Source of the DNA: Bacteroidales bacterium UBA6401
GTDB taxonomy: Bacteria > Bacteroidota > Bacteroidia > Bacteroidales > UBA932
Direction: 5' to 3'
Assembly (NCBI GenBank): GCA_002438635.1
Contig: DJPX01000011.1
Location: 80,053 to 144,052 of the forward strand
Length of the DNA stretch: 64,000 nt
The notes under the pieces were generated by a model. That model saw only the letters and a list, made by a program, of their open reading frames with translations, ran no database searches and was not told the origin of the DNA. Below, piece after piece: positions 32,414 through 43,100 of this stretch. The position numbers and the translations under genes were made by a program. Within the stretch, counting starts at the first letter, position 1. Each line of letters opens with the position of its first letter.

Positions 32414-33817
32414 ATGGTTAAACAAGGTTTAGGATTAGTTCAGGCACAGACCCAGAAACTTTCTCCGCTTCAGATACAGACTATTAAGTTAATAGAGTTG
32501 CCAGTTCAGGACTTGGAGCAGCGCGTGCGTCGTGAATTGGAAGAGAATCCTGTGTTGGATGACACCTCCACAGAAGGGGAGGACTCCAAAGAAGTCTCTT
32601 TGGATGATATTCAACAGGATGATTATATCCCAGACTATAAGACTAAAGTTTCTAATTGGGGTAAAGATGTTAAGCCTGAATATAATACATTTTCGGTAAA
32701 GGAGAGTTTCTTTCAAAATCTATACGATCAACTTTCCTTTCGTAATCTTACGGAAAAGGACAGGAATATAGCGACATTTATAATTGGCTCTTTGGATGAG
32801 GATGGCTATCTGCGAAGGGACCTCGATTCTTTGGTGGATGACTTGGCATTCAGAGCAGGTGTTGAATGTGAAAGGGAAGATGTGGAGCGTATGCTGAAGG
32901 TCGTTCAGTCTTTGGATCCGGCAGGCGTGGGAGCCCGTGATTTGCGCGAATGTCTTCTTTTGCAATTAAGGGCTATGAAGCCTACTGCCGATGTAAAATT
33001 GGCTACTGATATTTTGAATAAGGATTTCGACTCCTTCGCAGGGAAGCATTATGCTAAAATAATGCAATCCAGAGGAATAAGTGAGCAGCAGATGAAGGCT
33101 GCATTGAAGGTTATACTTCGGCTTAATCCTTCACCGGGTGGTTCCATATCCGATTCGTACGAAGATGTTACCGAGCAGATAGTTCCAGATTTTGTCCTGA
33201 AAGATGATAATGGCAGGGCTTCGTTTATAATGCCACGATTTAATATTCCTGAGATTCGTATCAATAAGAAATATGCCGCTATGCTTGAGAATGCTCGCGG
33301 TGGATCTGATCGAGAGAAAAAGGAGGCGGCGAGTTTCGTCAAGGAGAAGATGGATAGCGCCAAGTGGTTTATCGAGGCGCTAAAGCAGCGGCAGAATACT
33401 CTTTCTAAGACCATGCAGGCTATTATTGATTTTCAAAGGCCTTTTTTTGAAAGTGGTGATGAGACTAAACTCAAGCCTATGATACTTGAGGATATAGCGA
33501 AAGTCACAGGCTTTGATATTTCTACTATTTCCCGAGTGGTGAATAGTAAATACATAGAAACCCCATATAAGATTTATCCTCTAAAATACTTCTTCTCGGA
33601 AGGATTGGTGAATAAGGCCGGGGAAGAGGTGTCTACTCGTGAACTTAAAACTGTTCTAAAACAGATAGTCGCTACTGAAGACAAACACAAGCCATTCACG
33701 GATGAGCAGCTTGTGTCCATTCTTTCCGAAAAAGGATATAATGTAGCGCGCAGAACTATTGCCAAGTATCGGGATCAGCTCGGTATTCCACTCGCGCGAC
33801 TTCGCCGTGAACTTTAA
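32414..33817 (+). CDS. rpoN: RNA polymerase sigma-54 factor
   Basis: A 467-residue sigma-54. The Gln/Leu-rich activator-interacting region (QTQKLSPLQIQTIKLIELP) is at residues about 13-35, followed by an acidic linker, the core-binding region, the HTH (DISTISRVVNSKYIETPYK) and the C-terminal RpoN box ARRTIAKYRDQLGIPLARLR that reads the -24 element. No bEBP activator gene is in the window. It directly follows the SPOR gene with no gap. Confidence 0.95.
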   Translation: MVKQGLGLVQAQTQKLSPLQIQTIKLIELPVQDLEQRVRRELEENPVLDDTSTEGEDSKEVSLDDIQQDDYIPDYKTKVSNWGKDVKPEYNTFSVKESFFQNLYDQLSFRNLTEKDRNIATFIIGSLDEDGYLRRDLDSLVDDLAFRAGVECEREDVERMLKVVQSLDPAGVGARDLRECLLLQLRAMKPTADVKLATDILNKDFDSFAGKHYAKIMQSRGISEQQMKAALKVILRLNPSPGGSISDSYEDVTEQIVPDFVLKDDNGRASFIMPRFNIPEIRINKKYAAMLENARGGSDREKKEAASFVKEKMDSAKWFIEALKQRQNTLSKTMQAIIDFQRPFFESGDETKLKPMILEDIAKVTGFDISTISRVVNSKYIETPYKIYPLKYFFSEGLVNKAGEEVSTRELKTVLKQIVATEDKHKPFTDEQLVSILSEKGYNVARRTIAKYRDQLGIPLARLRREL

Positions 33818-33928
33818 GAAGCATTTTAGAACTGCTTCAATGAGGGCGACTAAAAAGTTAGAATAACCCTCTGAGAATTGAGTATTTGGAAACAAGGTCG
33901 AGGTGAACCTCACCGAAAAACAAGAAAA

Positions 33929-33961
33929 AGGGGCTTGACTGATACATAAAGTCAAGCCCCT
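33929..33961 (-). terminator. Intrinsic terminator of the metK-fur-upp unit
   Basis: AGGGGCTTGACT pairs perfectly with AGTCAAGCCCCT; on the minus strand a run of five T follows. It lies nine bases after the upp stop codon and may also block read-through from rpoN. Confidence 0.85.
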
Positions 33962-33969
33962 ATGATTTT

Positions 33970-34623
33970 CTAAAGTTTCGGACCATAACATAAGTCGCCG
34001 GCATCGCCCAGTCCAGGAACGATGTAGGAGTGGCTTGTGAGTTCAGGATCTATGGCGGCAACCCATAGCGTGGTATTTTCAGGCATAGTCTTTTGTAGGT
34101 TTTCAATAGCCTGTGCACTTGCAAATGGACATACAAGATGTAATTTGCTTGGTTTTCCACCTTCGTGCAGTAGTACTTCGTATGCCACCTGAATGGAAGA
34201 ACCAGTAGCAAGCATGGTGTCTGCTATGATAAGCACTTTATCTGTTATCTCCGGGCAGGTGCAATACTCGGTGTGTATATGAAATTCACCTTCGTTATCA
34301 TATTTTCTGTATGCGGCCACAAACGCATTTTCTGCCGAGTCAAAACAACTCAGAACTCCTTCATGCAGTGGCAATCCTGCACGCATTATAGTTGAAACCA
34401 CTACTTTTTCACAAGGAACTTGAAGAGTGGCAATTCCAAGTGGAGTAGTTACTTTACGCTCTTCTCCTTGGAGAGTTTTGCTAATTTCATAACCGAATAT
34501 CTGGCCTAATCTTTCAAGATTTGTCCTGAATCTAAGGCTGTCTTTTTGAATATCCTTATCTCTTAACTGTGCGACAAAAGAGTTTAGGATTGAGCTTTTT
34601 TCTCCGAGGTTGATGATTTTCAT
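33970..34623 (-). CDS. upp: Uracil phosphoribosyltransferase
   Basis: Converts uracil and PRPP to UMP. The protein has STIMRAGLPLHEGVL, the PRPP loop IIADTMLATGSSI and the C-terminal uracil-binding PGLGDAGDLCYG. 217 residues is the usual length. It starts five bases after the Fur-family stop codon, in a run with metK. Confidence 0.93.
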   Translation of the reverse strand: MKIINLGEKSSILNSFVAQLRDKDIQKDSLRFRTNLERLGQIFGYEISKTLQGEERKVTTPLGIATLQVPCEKVVVSTIMRAGLPLHEGVLSCFDSAENAFVAAYRKYDNEGEFHIHTEYCTCPEITDKVLIIADTMLATGSSIQVAYEVLLHEGGKPSKLHLVCPFASAQAIENLQKTMPENTTLWVAAIDPELTSHSYIVPGLGDAGDLCYGPKL

Positions 34624-34628
34624 AATGC

Positions 34629-35066
34629 TTAACGTGTATTTGTTGATTTGTTTTTATGACAAAGTATGTTGAGATCGAAGCCTTCCACTGTGTAGCCTCT
34701 AAATTTTTTCCCTTTAAGATGAGCCTCAATAAATTGGTACAACTCATCATCCACGACATCCATATAAAAGTCGTTCTGCTTATCGTAAATGTGAAAATGT
34801 GGAAAGGTATTAACGTCGAAAAACATTTTGTTCGTGGCGCTATGTCTAAAAGAATATACGCCTATAAGCGCCAATTGGCACAGCGTGTTATAAATGCTTG
34901 CCATTGTAATTCGCGCCTTGCTTCTTTTTTCTATGTAATCGGCTACCTGATCTGCACTCGCATGTCCCAAACTCATCATTGCCTCGTGTACCGCAAGTCT
35001 TTGCGGTGTGGCCTTTAGCCCATTGGCCTTAAGTGTGGAGATGAGAGTTTCTTTATTCATTATCAA
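34629..35066 (-). CDS. Fur-family transcriptional regulator lacking the structural zinc cysteines
   Basis: A 145-residue winged-helix repressor of the Fur family: LKATPQRLAVHEAMM, then the recognition helix RITMASIYNTLCQLALIGV, then a dimerisation domain. The PHFHIYDKQNDFYMDV segment keeps the HxH and an acidic residue of the regulatory metal site but has none of the CxxC pairs that hold structural zinc in Fur, Zur and PerR; the single late Cys (NILCHK) is alone. That is closer to Irr-type members. Start may be two codons later (35060). Its 3' neighbour is upp and its start overlaps metK by 14 bp, so the three are one unit. The metal or haem ligand cannot be predicted. Confidence 0.8.
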   Translation of the reverse strand: MIMNKETLISTLKANGLKATPQRLAVHEAMMSLGHASADQVADYIEKRSKARITMASIYNTLCQLALIGVYSFRHSATNKMFFDVNTFPHFHIYDKQNDFYMDVVDDELYQFIEAHLKGKKFRGYTVEGFDLNILCHKNKSTNTR

Positions 35067-36291
35067 ATGCTTTTTTCAAGGTGTCTACCATATCGAGTTT
35101 CTCCCATCCAAAAAACTGCAAGCCGTCTTTTTTATATGGCTCTCTTCCGAAGTGTCCATAACTGGCAGTTGGTTCATAGATAGGTGCCTTAAGGTGAAAT
35201 CTTTCCACGATGGCTGCAGGTCTAAGATCGAACAACTTCTTCACAGTATCAGCAATGTATGCATCTGTCTGTTCTTGTGAACCTTTGTCTATATGGGCAC
35301 TTCCGTATGTATCTACAAATACGCTCACCGGCTGGGCTACTCCTATAGCGTATGCCAATTGGACCAGACACTCGTCTGCTATCCCAGCTGCTACCAGGTT
35401 CTTGGCTATGTGCCTTGCAGCATACGCAGCGCTACGGTCTACTTTAGAAGGGTCTTTTCCAGAAAAAGCGCCACCACCATGTGCCCCTCTTCCCCCATAA
35501 GTATCGACTATGATTTTGCGTCCTGTAAGTCCAGTGTCACCGGCTGGTCCGCCGATTACGAATTTGCCCGTAGGATTCACTAAAAGCGTATAGTCATCTT
35601 TAAATAGTGCTGCTGTCTGTGCTGGAAGGCTGTTTATCAAACGAGGAAGTACGATATTGCGCACGTCATTTTCTATGCGCTCGTGCATGGCTTCATCACT
35701 GTCGAATTCATCGTGCTGAGTGGAAAGCACAATAGTGTGTACCCTAAGAGGTTTGTGCTTGGCCGAAAATTGAATGGTGAATTGGCTCTTTGCATCAGGC
35801 CTTAGGTAAGGCATAGGGCTGTTGGGCTCTCGTCTTATTTCAGATAGCACACGAAGAAGTGCGTGTGAAAGGGAAAGTGCGAGGGGCATATACTCCGGAG
35901 TGTCTTTGCAGGCATAACCGAACATCATACCTTGATCCCCGGCTCCCTGGTCTTCCGGCTGTTCTCGCACTACACCTCTATTTATGTCTGCACTTTGCTC
36001 GTGAATCGTAGAGATGATACCGCACGAATCGGCGTCGAATTTGTATTCGGACTTTGTATATCCTATTCTGCGAATGACTTTTCGTACAGTGTCTTGAATG
36101 TCTACATAAGCGTGGTCTGAACGTACTTCACCACCTACTATGACTAAGCCGGAGGTGCAGAAAGTTTCGCAAGCCACTTTTGAATCTGGATCCTGACGTA
36201 AGAATTCGTCGAGGATAGCGTCTGAAATCTGGTCGGCAACCTTGTCAGGATGCCCTTCGGAGACTGACTCCGATGTAAAAAGATAATTCAT
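35053..36291 (-). CDS. metK: S-adenosylmethionine synthetase
   Basis: Makes SAM from methionine and ATP. It starts MNYLFTSESVSEGHPDKVAD, the family N-terminus, which decides ATG 36291 over two upstream in-frame ATGs. Later come GAGDQGMMFGYA (adenine loop) and the phosphate-binding GGGAFSGKDPSKVDRS. 412 residues; like other Bacteroidetes MetK it carries slightly longer loops than the enterobacterial enzyme. It heads the metK-fur-upp series; a -7 box lies at 36360-36367. Confidence 0.95.
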   Translation of the reverse strand: MNYLFTSESVSEGHPDKVADQISDAILDEFLRQDPDSKVACETFCTSGLVIVGGEVRSDHAYVDIQDTVRKVIRRIGYTKSEYKFDADSCGIISTIHEQSADINRGVVREQPEDQGAGDQGMMFGYACKDTPEYMPLALSLSHALLRVLSEIRREPNSPMPYLRPDAKSQFTIQFSAKHKPLRVHTIVLSTQHDEFDSDEAMHERIENDVRNIVLPRLINSLPAQTAALFKDDYTLLVNPTGKFVIGGPAGDTGLTGRKIIVDTYGGRGAHGGGAFSGKDPSKVDRSAAYAARHIAKNLVAAGIADECLVQLAYAIGVAQPVSVFVDTYGSAHIDKGSQEQTDAYIADTVKKLFDLRPAAIVERFHLKAPIYEPTASYGHFGREPYKKDGLQFFGWEKLDMVDTLKKAFDNE

Positions 36292-36359
36292 ATTTTTTAG
36301 CATTTTTTGTACGAGGTTGCAAGCAGGCAAATCTGTCCTCGTAAGTTTGTAAAATTAGG

Positions 36360-36367
36360 CAAAGATA
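36360..36367 (-). promoter_or_regulatory. -7 box of metK
   Basis: TATCTTTG on the minus strand, giving a leader of about 65 bases before the chosen metK ATG. No exact -33 TTTG is seen. Confidence 0.5.
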
Positions 36368-36629
36368 TAAAATATTTTCCACATTTACGCTATTTAAAAA
36401 AGCAGTCCATGAAAAAGGTGTTTTTCGGATTCAAAAACTACGCGTGAACATGACTTTTTGAACATAGTCCATATTTATTAACTTAATTTTGCCGCCGAGT
36501 TATACAGAATAAAGGGCAATGTGGCGCTTAACGCAGATAGTTGTTTCAAGAGGGAAATTGGGACAAAGTTAATTCAAAAAATCGTAATTACATAAAATAA
36601 TTTATAGCGGTATTTTGCTAATAAATAGT
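36368..36629. other. Divergent metK / TBDT intergenic space without a recognised gene
   Basis: An AT-rich space with no convincing ORF (the longest ATG-initiated frame I noted is 17 codons) and no known riboswitch that I can recognise. A second possible plus-strand -7 box, TAATTTTG, is at 36484-36491, with TTTG 23 bases upstream (36457-36460), longer than ideal. Confidence 0.4.
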
Positions 36630-36637
36630 TATCTTTG
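36630..36637 (+). promoter_or_regulatory. -7 box of the first TBDT operon
   Basis: TATCTTTG followed 30 bases later by the chosen ATG at 36668; it overlaps a longer in-frame ATG at 36635, which is therefore unlikely to be used. The nearest TTTG (36614-36617) is closer than the usual 19-base spacing. Confidence 0.5.
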
Positions 36638-36667
36638 CGCCGATTAAAATTTAACTTCATTTTATTT

Positions 36668-39600
36668 ATGAATCAATTTTTTAAAAGAATTGTTACAGCC
36701 TTGGCAGCAACGCTTGTAGGTGTGGTGGCTTTTGCACAGGTCACAACATCTTCCATAAGCGGAAAGGTTTCCGATGCTAATGGTCCTCTACCGGGCGTAA
36801 CTGTCTTGGCCCTTCATGAGCCTACAGGTACTCAGTATTTCGCAGTTACCGATGAAAAAGGTTACTACCGTTTGAACAACATTACGGCAGGTGGCCCTTA
36901 CAAGCTGACTTTGAGTTTTCTTGGCTACACAGAGATGATTTTCACGGACATTAATGTCGCTCTGTCTGAAAATGCTGTCATCGATGTAGTTATGAAAGAG
37001 GAAGCTCTTTCTCTTGATGCAGTTACAGTATCTGCTGAAAGCAAGGTATCTAACATGCGCACGGATCGCGCCGGAGCTCTCACCTCTCTTGACTCGAAGA
37101 AGATTATGAGTGTCCCTACCGTAAGCCGTAGTATGAACGACCTTTTGAAACAGACACCTCAAGCTTATGTGTCTGGAACTAAGACATTTATCGGAGGTGG
37201 TTCATATCGTGATTCTTATGTTACCGTGGATGGTGCAGCGATGAACAATGCCTTCGGTATTGGATCAAACCTTCCTGCAGGAGGTTCTCCGATTTCACTG
37301 GATGCTCTTGATCAGGTTGCTATCGCTATCACCCCATTTGATGTTCGTCAGTCAGGATTTACTGGAGGTGGAATCAATGCTACCACCAAGTCCGGTACTA
37401 ACGAGATCCACGGAACAGTCTATGGCTACTTCCGTAATCAAGACATGCAAGGATATCAGGTGGCTGACTATAAGCCTCTTACTAAGACAGACAGTCGTTA
37501 TCTTATGTATGGTGCATCTGTAGGTGGTCCGATTATAAAAGATAAACTATTCCTCTTCCTTAATGTGGAGGCTGATCAAAGTGTATCTCCTGGTCCTACT
37601 AGAAAGCTTTCAGAGCGCACCGTCGGTGCTGACGGAAAGCTTGTAGATGGTGAAAACGTTTTCACTGATGGTAGTGATGGCTATTGCTATCCTTCAGCAG
37701 TTGTTCTGGATGCAGTACAAAAGTTCCTTCGCGATAAATATGGCTATGATCCAGGTAATTACACCGGATATAACTACAGCACTCCTTCTCTTAAGCTTCT
37801 TGCCCGTATTGACTGGAATATTAACAAAAACCACAGGCTTAATGTTCGCTATAATATGGTGAATAGTAAGGATAGTTATGCTCCTTCGACATCACGTACT
37901 GGTCTTCCTAATAGTGGTTTTTCTGCTACTAAGAACACTTCTATGTATGCTCTTTATTTTGAGAATGCAAGATATTATCAGGAGCAGAACTTCTCTTCTA
38001 TCGCCGGGGAACTTAACAGTCGTTTCCTTGATGGGGCTTTAAACAATACACTTCGTGTTTCTTATTCTCACCAGTATGAACCTCGTAGCGTGGAAGGTGG
38101 TTATTTCCCTGGTGTTGACCTTGCTGTGAAGGATGTATATGGTGATGGTAAGACACACATTTATACTACTTTCGGTACAGAAGCATTCTCTTATGGTAAC
38201 CTCCGTGATGTTGCCACTACGATAGTTACAGATGAGCTTACTTATAATATAGGTATGCATTCCCTTCTTGCCGGTGCTCAGTTTGAATATAACAAGACTA
38301 AGAATGGATTCCAGAGAATGGGTGCAGGTCACTATGTATTCGAATTCGCTAATGAACAAGCTCTTTACGATGCCGCTATAAATGGCACTTTGCTTGACAA
38401 TCCTAGTCAGTTCGCTATAACACATGGTAATAATGCCACTTTCTCTCAGGAGTATCCTCGTTTTGAGTTCGAGCAGTTTTCTTTCTACTTACAGGATAAT
38501 ATCAACGTAAGTGACAATTTCAAACTCACTGCCGGACTTCGTTTTGAGGTTCCTTTCTATCCTTCACTGGATTTCAATAGAAACACTCGCGTAGAAGAGG
38601 CTACTTTTGCTCCTACCGTTAATAACCCTTCAGGAAAATATAACACGGTAGATCTACCTAAGACATCTCTTTCTGTCTCACCTCGTATAGGCTTCAACTG
38701 GGATGTACTCGGGAACCGCAACCTTGTAGTTCGTGGTGGTACTGGTATATTTGTGGGTCGTATTCCATTTGTATGGATTGTAGGTCAGGCAGGTGATGCC
38801 GGTGTACTTCAAACTACCGTAACGCGCACGTCTAACATTCCTACTATCAGTAATGATCGTAATGCTATTCTTAATCAGCTTTATCCAAACGGATTCTCTC
38901 CTGTAGCTGCGGGTCAGAATCTTACAAGCATTACCCTTATGGATCCAAAGCTTAAGAACCCTACCACTTGGAAGTCTTCTCTTGCAGTGGATGCAACTCT
39001 TCCTGGTGATATCAAAGCTTCTTTGGAAGGTGTTTATAAGAAGGATCTTCAAAGCGTTACCCTTACCAATATCGCGCTTAAGTCTCCTACTTCTCTTATC
39101 GAAGTTCCGGACATTGCCGCTCGTCCATACTATAATAATGGCTACTATGACAGCCAGATTACAAATGCTTATTTGCTTAACAATGTAGATGGATTTAAGC
39201 AGAATGGTTATTATTATGCTATTACTGCTAAATTGGCAAAGGATTTCAATTGGGGTCTTTCAGCTAACATTTCATATACATACGCAGATGCAAGAGTCGT
39301 TATAGATGGAATTGGTGACCAGCCTGGCTCTGCATGGAAGGGGCTTATAAGCCAATATGGTACGAATAACCGCGAGCTTGGTTATGCAAGTTATGTAATG
39401 CCTCATCGTATTGTAGCTAATGTTTCTTATTCTAAGGACTATGCTAAGTATTTTGGTACCAGCGTTTCTCTTTCTTACTATGGAAGTGCAAATGGTCGTG
39501 CCAATGCAGACTACTATTCTAATGTGTATGGTGATGGTGCATACAACTACTCTCTTATAGATATTCCTACCCTCGAAGACTTGAAAGGTGCAGATGGCTG

Positions 39601-40099
39601 GGGTAAAGGAAATTGGCAGTTTAAAGAGTATGAAGATAAGGAAGGCAATGTTTATTCAGCAGAGCAACAGTGTCAGGATTTGTGGTCATTTATCCAGAGC
39701 GATAGCTATTTGCGCAAGCACACAGGTAAGATAGCAGAGCGCTACAGCATCGTGGCTCCTTGGAGAAGCACATTCGATCTTAAGGTTAATCAGAACTTCT
39801 ACTTCTTTACAGGTGCAAATCACAAGAAACACACTATTCAGTTAGGTGTCGATGTAGAGAACTTTGCTAATTTGTTTAACCCATATTGGGGTAACGCTTG
39901 GACAGCAAATGCAAGTGACGGATATGGTAATATACTTCCTTTGACATTGTTAAACGCGAAATCTGTTTATACCGAAGGTGCAAAACCACAGTTCCAATAC
40001 CAGAAAAATGGTACTGAAACTTTAACAAAGGCATTCTCTCGCTATAACAGTTCATCATCTACTTGGAATATTATCTTGAGTCTTCGTTACATTTTCTAA
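36668..40099 (+). CDS. TonB-dependent receptor, Oar/CarboxypepD-reg type (nucleic-acid locus)
   Basis: A 1143-residue outer-membrane receptor. The signal peptide ends VAFAQ; a carboxypeptidase-regulatory-like domain (SGKVSDANGPLPGVTVLAL, about 25-115) is followed by a plug (SMNDLLKQTPQAYVSG, GGINATTKSGTNEIHG, about 135-250) and a large barrel ending ILSLRYIF with terminal Phe. The GGG-NATTKSGTN motif is typical of Oar-like receptors rather than SusC. The gene uses a narrow codon set (many CTT, CGT, GGT, AAG), unlike the TBDT at 17765-20494, suggesting high expression. An OB-fold-type lipoprotein gene follows 12 bases later and is probably its surface partner. No SusD homologue is present. Confidence 0.85.
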   Translation: MNQFFKRIVTALAATLVGVVAFAQVTTSSISGKVSDANGPLPGVTVLALHEPTGTQYFAVTDEKGYYRLNNITAGGPYKLTLSFLGYTEMIFTDINVALSENAVIDVVMKEEALSLDAVTVSAESKVSNMRTDRAGALTSLDSKKIMSVPTVSRSMNDLLKQTPQAYVSGTKTFIGGGSYRDSYVTVDGAAMNNAFGIGSNLPAGGSPISLDALDQVAIAITPFDVRQSGFTGGGINATTKSGTNEIHGTVYGYFRNQDMQGYQVADYKPLTKTDSRYLMYGASVGGPIIKDKLFLFLNVEADQSVSPGPTRKLSERTVGADGKLVDGENVFTDGSDGYCYPSAVVLDAVQKFLRDKYGYDPGNYTGYNYSTPSLKLLARIDWNINKNHRLNVRYNMVNSKDSYAPSTSRTGLPNSGFSATKNTSMYALYFENARYYQEQNFSSIAGELNSRFLDGALNNTLRVSYSHQYEPRSVEGGYFPGVDLAVKDVYGDGKTHIYTTFGTEAFSYGNLRDVATTIVTDELTYNIGMHSLLAGAQFEYNKTKNGFQRMGAGHYVFEFANEQALYDAAINGTLLDNPSQFAITHGNNATFSQEYPRFEFEQFSFYLQDNINVSDNFKLTAGLRFEVPFYPSLDFNRNTRVEEATFAPTVNNPSGKYNTVDLPKTSLSVSPRIGFNWDVLGNRNLVVRGGTGIFVGRIPFVWIVGQAGDAGVLQTTVTRTSNIPTISNDRNAILNQLYPNGFSPVAAGQNLTSITLMDPKLKNPTTWKSSLAVDATLPGDIKASLEGVYKKDLQSVTLTNIALKSPTSLIEVPDIAARPYYNNGYYDSQITNAYLLNNVDGFKQNGYYYAITAKLAKDFNWGLSANISYTYADARVVIDGIGDQPGSAWKGLISQYGTNNRELGYASYVMPHRIVANVSYSKDYAKYFGTSVSLSYYGSANGRANADYYSNVYGDGAYNYSLIDIPTLEDLKGADGWGKGNWQFKEYEDKEGNVYSAEQQCQDLWSFIQSDSYLRKHTGKIAERYSIVAPWRSTFDLKVNQNFYFFTGANHKKHTIQLGVDVENFANLFNPYWGNAWTANASDGYGNILPLTLLNAKSVYTEGAKPQFQYQKNGTETLTKAFSRYNSSSSTWNIILSLRYIF

Positions 40100-40111
40100 T
40101 AATTTGAAAAT

Positions 40112-43100
40112 ATGAAACTTAAAAAAATAATTGCCACATTGGCACTTCCACTTATGGCCTTGTTTACATCGTGTGAACAAGACCTTGAGATGGAAACAAG
40201 GATTTCCACGGACAAATCTACTTATGAAGTGGAGGCAACTGGTGGTAATGTAGTGGTAAAATTGCTTGCCACTCAAGATTGGAAGGCTGTAGTTTCTCCA
40301 TCCACTTCTCTTGATGAGGTGGACGATATTACAGTTGAGCCTGAATCAGGTTCTGCTTCTTCAAGCATCGTGGAAGTTACTGTAAAAGTTCCCGAGAATA
40401 AGGGATATGATAGAAAAGCTAATATTTCATTTCTTGGAGCTACTGTTTCAGGTGCAGTAACTATTGAGCAGAAGGGTGCCCAAGGTGAAAGGCTTTTGAC
40501 CTGCACTATAGCAGAATTCCTTGCTAAACCTGTTGATGCCAGCGTTTACTATATACTTACTGGTGAAGTAACTAACAGCACGACACCTACTACATATAGT
40601 AACTTTACTTTGCGTGATCCTAAGACAGGAGATGAAGTGTTGATCTACGGATTGGCATATAAAGATGATGTATCTAATCAAAAGGTTGGCCTTTTGTCAA
40701 AAGAGGGTATAGAGGAAGGTGACGAGATTACTATAGCTTCTACCCGCGGAGAGTACAATGGTACAATAGAAGGCATAAATTCTTACTATATTTCTCATAA
40801 GAAGAGTGAGTCTCCTATGATTAAACTTGGCTCTACGGAAGTTACTGCAGCCAAGGGGTCTACTTTCGATCTTGCCGTTTCTTCAAATTTGGTAACATGG
40901 ACACTTTCGTCAAATGTATCTTGGCTTACTTTCGAGCCTGCTACAGGAGATAAGAGTGCTACTGTAGTCGTTACCGTAGCTGAAGATGGTGAAGGTGATG
41001 AAGGTGTAATTACTCTTGCCGCAGAGGGTCTTGAGAGTGTTACTTGCAAGGTTACACGCACAGACATTATGGATATTACCATAGCTGATTTCCTTGCAGC
41101 AGAGGTAAGCGACAAGCCTTACAGAATTACTGCAAAGATTGAATCCATTGCTAATGACACCTATGGTAATCTTTATGCACAGGACGGCACTGGTCGTGTG
41201 TATGTATATGGGCTCACTGCTACTAAAGTAGATAAGAATGATAAATCATTCGCTTCTTTAGAGCTTCGTGAAGGTGATATCATTACTTTTGTGGGAACAC
41301 GCGGAAGGTATGATGATGCTAAGGTTGAGGATCAGAAAGAACAGGTTTCTGGTGCATACCTCGAGGTAAGTTATAAGTCTACAGATGTAACTATCTCTGA
41401 ATTCCTTACTAAGGAAGTTGCAAGCAAATATCTCGAGTCTCCATATTATCGCCTTACCGGTATAGTAAAGGAGATTGTTAAGGAAGAGTATGGTAATATC
41501 TATCTCAAAGAAGAAAATTCCGATACTTTTGTTTATGTATATGGAATTACAAAAGCCCCAGTAGCTAAGAATGATAAGTCTTTTGCTTCACTTGGCGTTA
41601 AGGTTGGAGATAAGCTTACTATCGTAGGTCAGCGTGGCCAATACGCTAGCGCTAAGGATGAGAATCAAAAGGAGCAGGTAGCTAATGCCTACTTTATTAG
41701 TGTAGAATCTGGTGATGCACCGCTTCCACCTGTTGAAGATGATCTCACAGTTGAAAATGCTACTGTAGAAGTAGAAGCAGATGCTACAAGCGCATCTTTC
41801 ACAGTTAAGTCTAATCTGGATTGGACTGTTAGTAAGGTCGAGGGTGAGTGGATTACCTCATTCACAGAAAGTGGATCTAAAGATGGTACTATCGCAGTGG
41901 AGTTCGCAGCTAATGAAGGCGAGGCCCGCAGTGCCAAGTTTACAGTTAAAGGTGGCGAAAAGAGCGTGGAACTCACTCTTACACAGAAAGCTGCAGCTGC
42001 AGGTTCTGAATATAGCACTTTTGCGGAGATTATAGCTGCTCTAAATGCAGGAAGTGAGGATAGTTTTAAGGCAAAAGACGCTTTAGTCGTCGCTTCCGGT
42101 AATGGCCGCATTGTTGTTAATGACAACACTGGGAGCATGTATATCTATTCTAAGGCTGCTACTTGCAAGGTAGGTGATGTGATTACTCTTGAGGGAGAGC
42201 CGGAGTTATATGATGGATGCCCGGAGTGGTATGCACCTACTATTACAGTAACCGGAACTAAGGATGTTGTATATCCAGAGCCTAAGGTTTACGATGAGGC
42301 GGCACTTACTGCTTATGCTTCCGCTCCTGTGATAGAGTATGCAAAGATTGATGCTGTAAAGGAAGGCTCTTCTATAAAGGTAGGTTCACAAGTTGTATAT
42401 CCTCAAAGTTCTATCGAAATTCCTGAGGGTGAGATTACCCTTTATGGATATACTATTGGGTATAGTTCAAAATATAATAATACAAGTCTTGTAGTTGTAA
42501 AGGTGGATCTTAGAGCTATAGTGTCAACGATAAATGTGTTCTCAACCGCAAGTGTCAATGTAGGTGAGACTGTTTCTCTTGATGCTACTACTAATTCTCC
42601 TGCAACCATCAAGTATTCTTCTGCAGATGAGACTATTGCAACTGTTTCTGCTGATGGTGTAGTAACCGGCGTAAAAGAAGGAACAACGGAGATAACAGTA
42701 TCAGTACCTGCAGAAGGTGTTTATACTGAAGCAAGTGCAAAGGTTACTATTACAGTTAAACCTGCAGGGACTATTTCGGAGGATAAGTATTTTGTAAAGG
42801 TTACAGAGGCTCCTACCGACTGGAGCGGCACATATTTGATAGTATGTGAAGATCAAAAAGCAGCTTTTGATGGATCATTAGAGAAATTGGATGCAGTAAA
42901 TAACTATAAGGAAGTAGAAGTGGCTGGAGGAAAGATACTTGCAACCGATGATTTGAAGAAGATAACATTTGTTATCAATGGCACGAATAAGTCACTTAAA
43001 GCTGCTAGCGGGAAGTATGTCGGCTACACAGCGGCGAAGAATGGTCTAAGTACTAGTGATGAAGTTATCGAAAATAAATTTGATTTAGATAAGGAAGGCA

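Noticed and set aside
36304..36360. SAM riboswitch in the metK leader
   Set aside because: The leader is only about 65 bases and I see no pairing pattern of a known SAM-binding RNA.
36519..36572. A 17-codon ORF in the metK/TBDT space
   Set aside because: Too short, with no recognisable motif or conserved feature.
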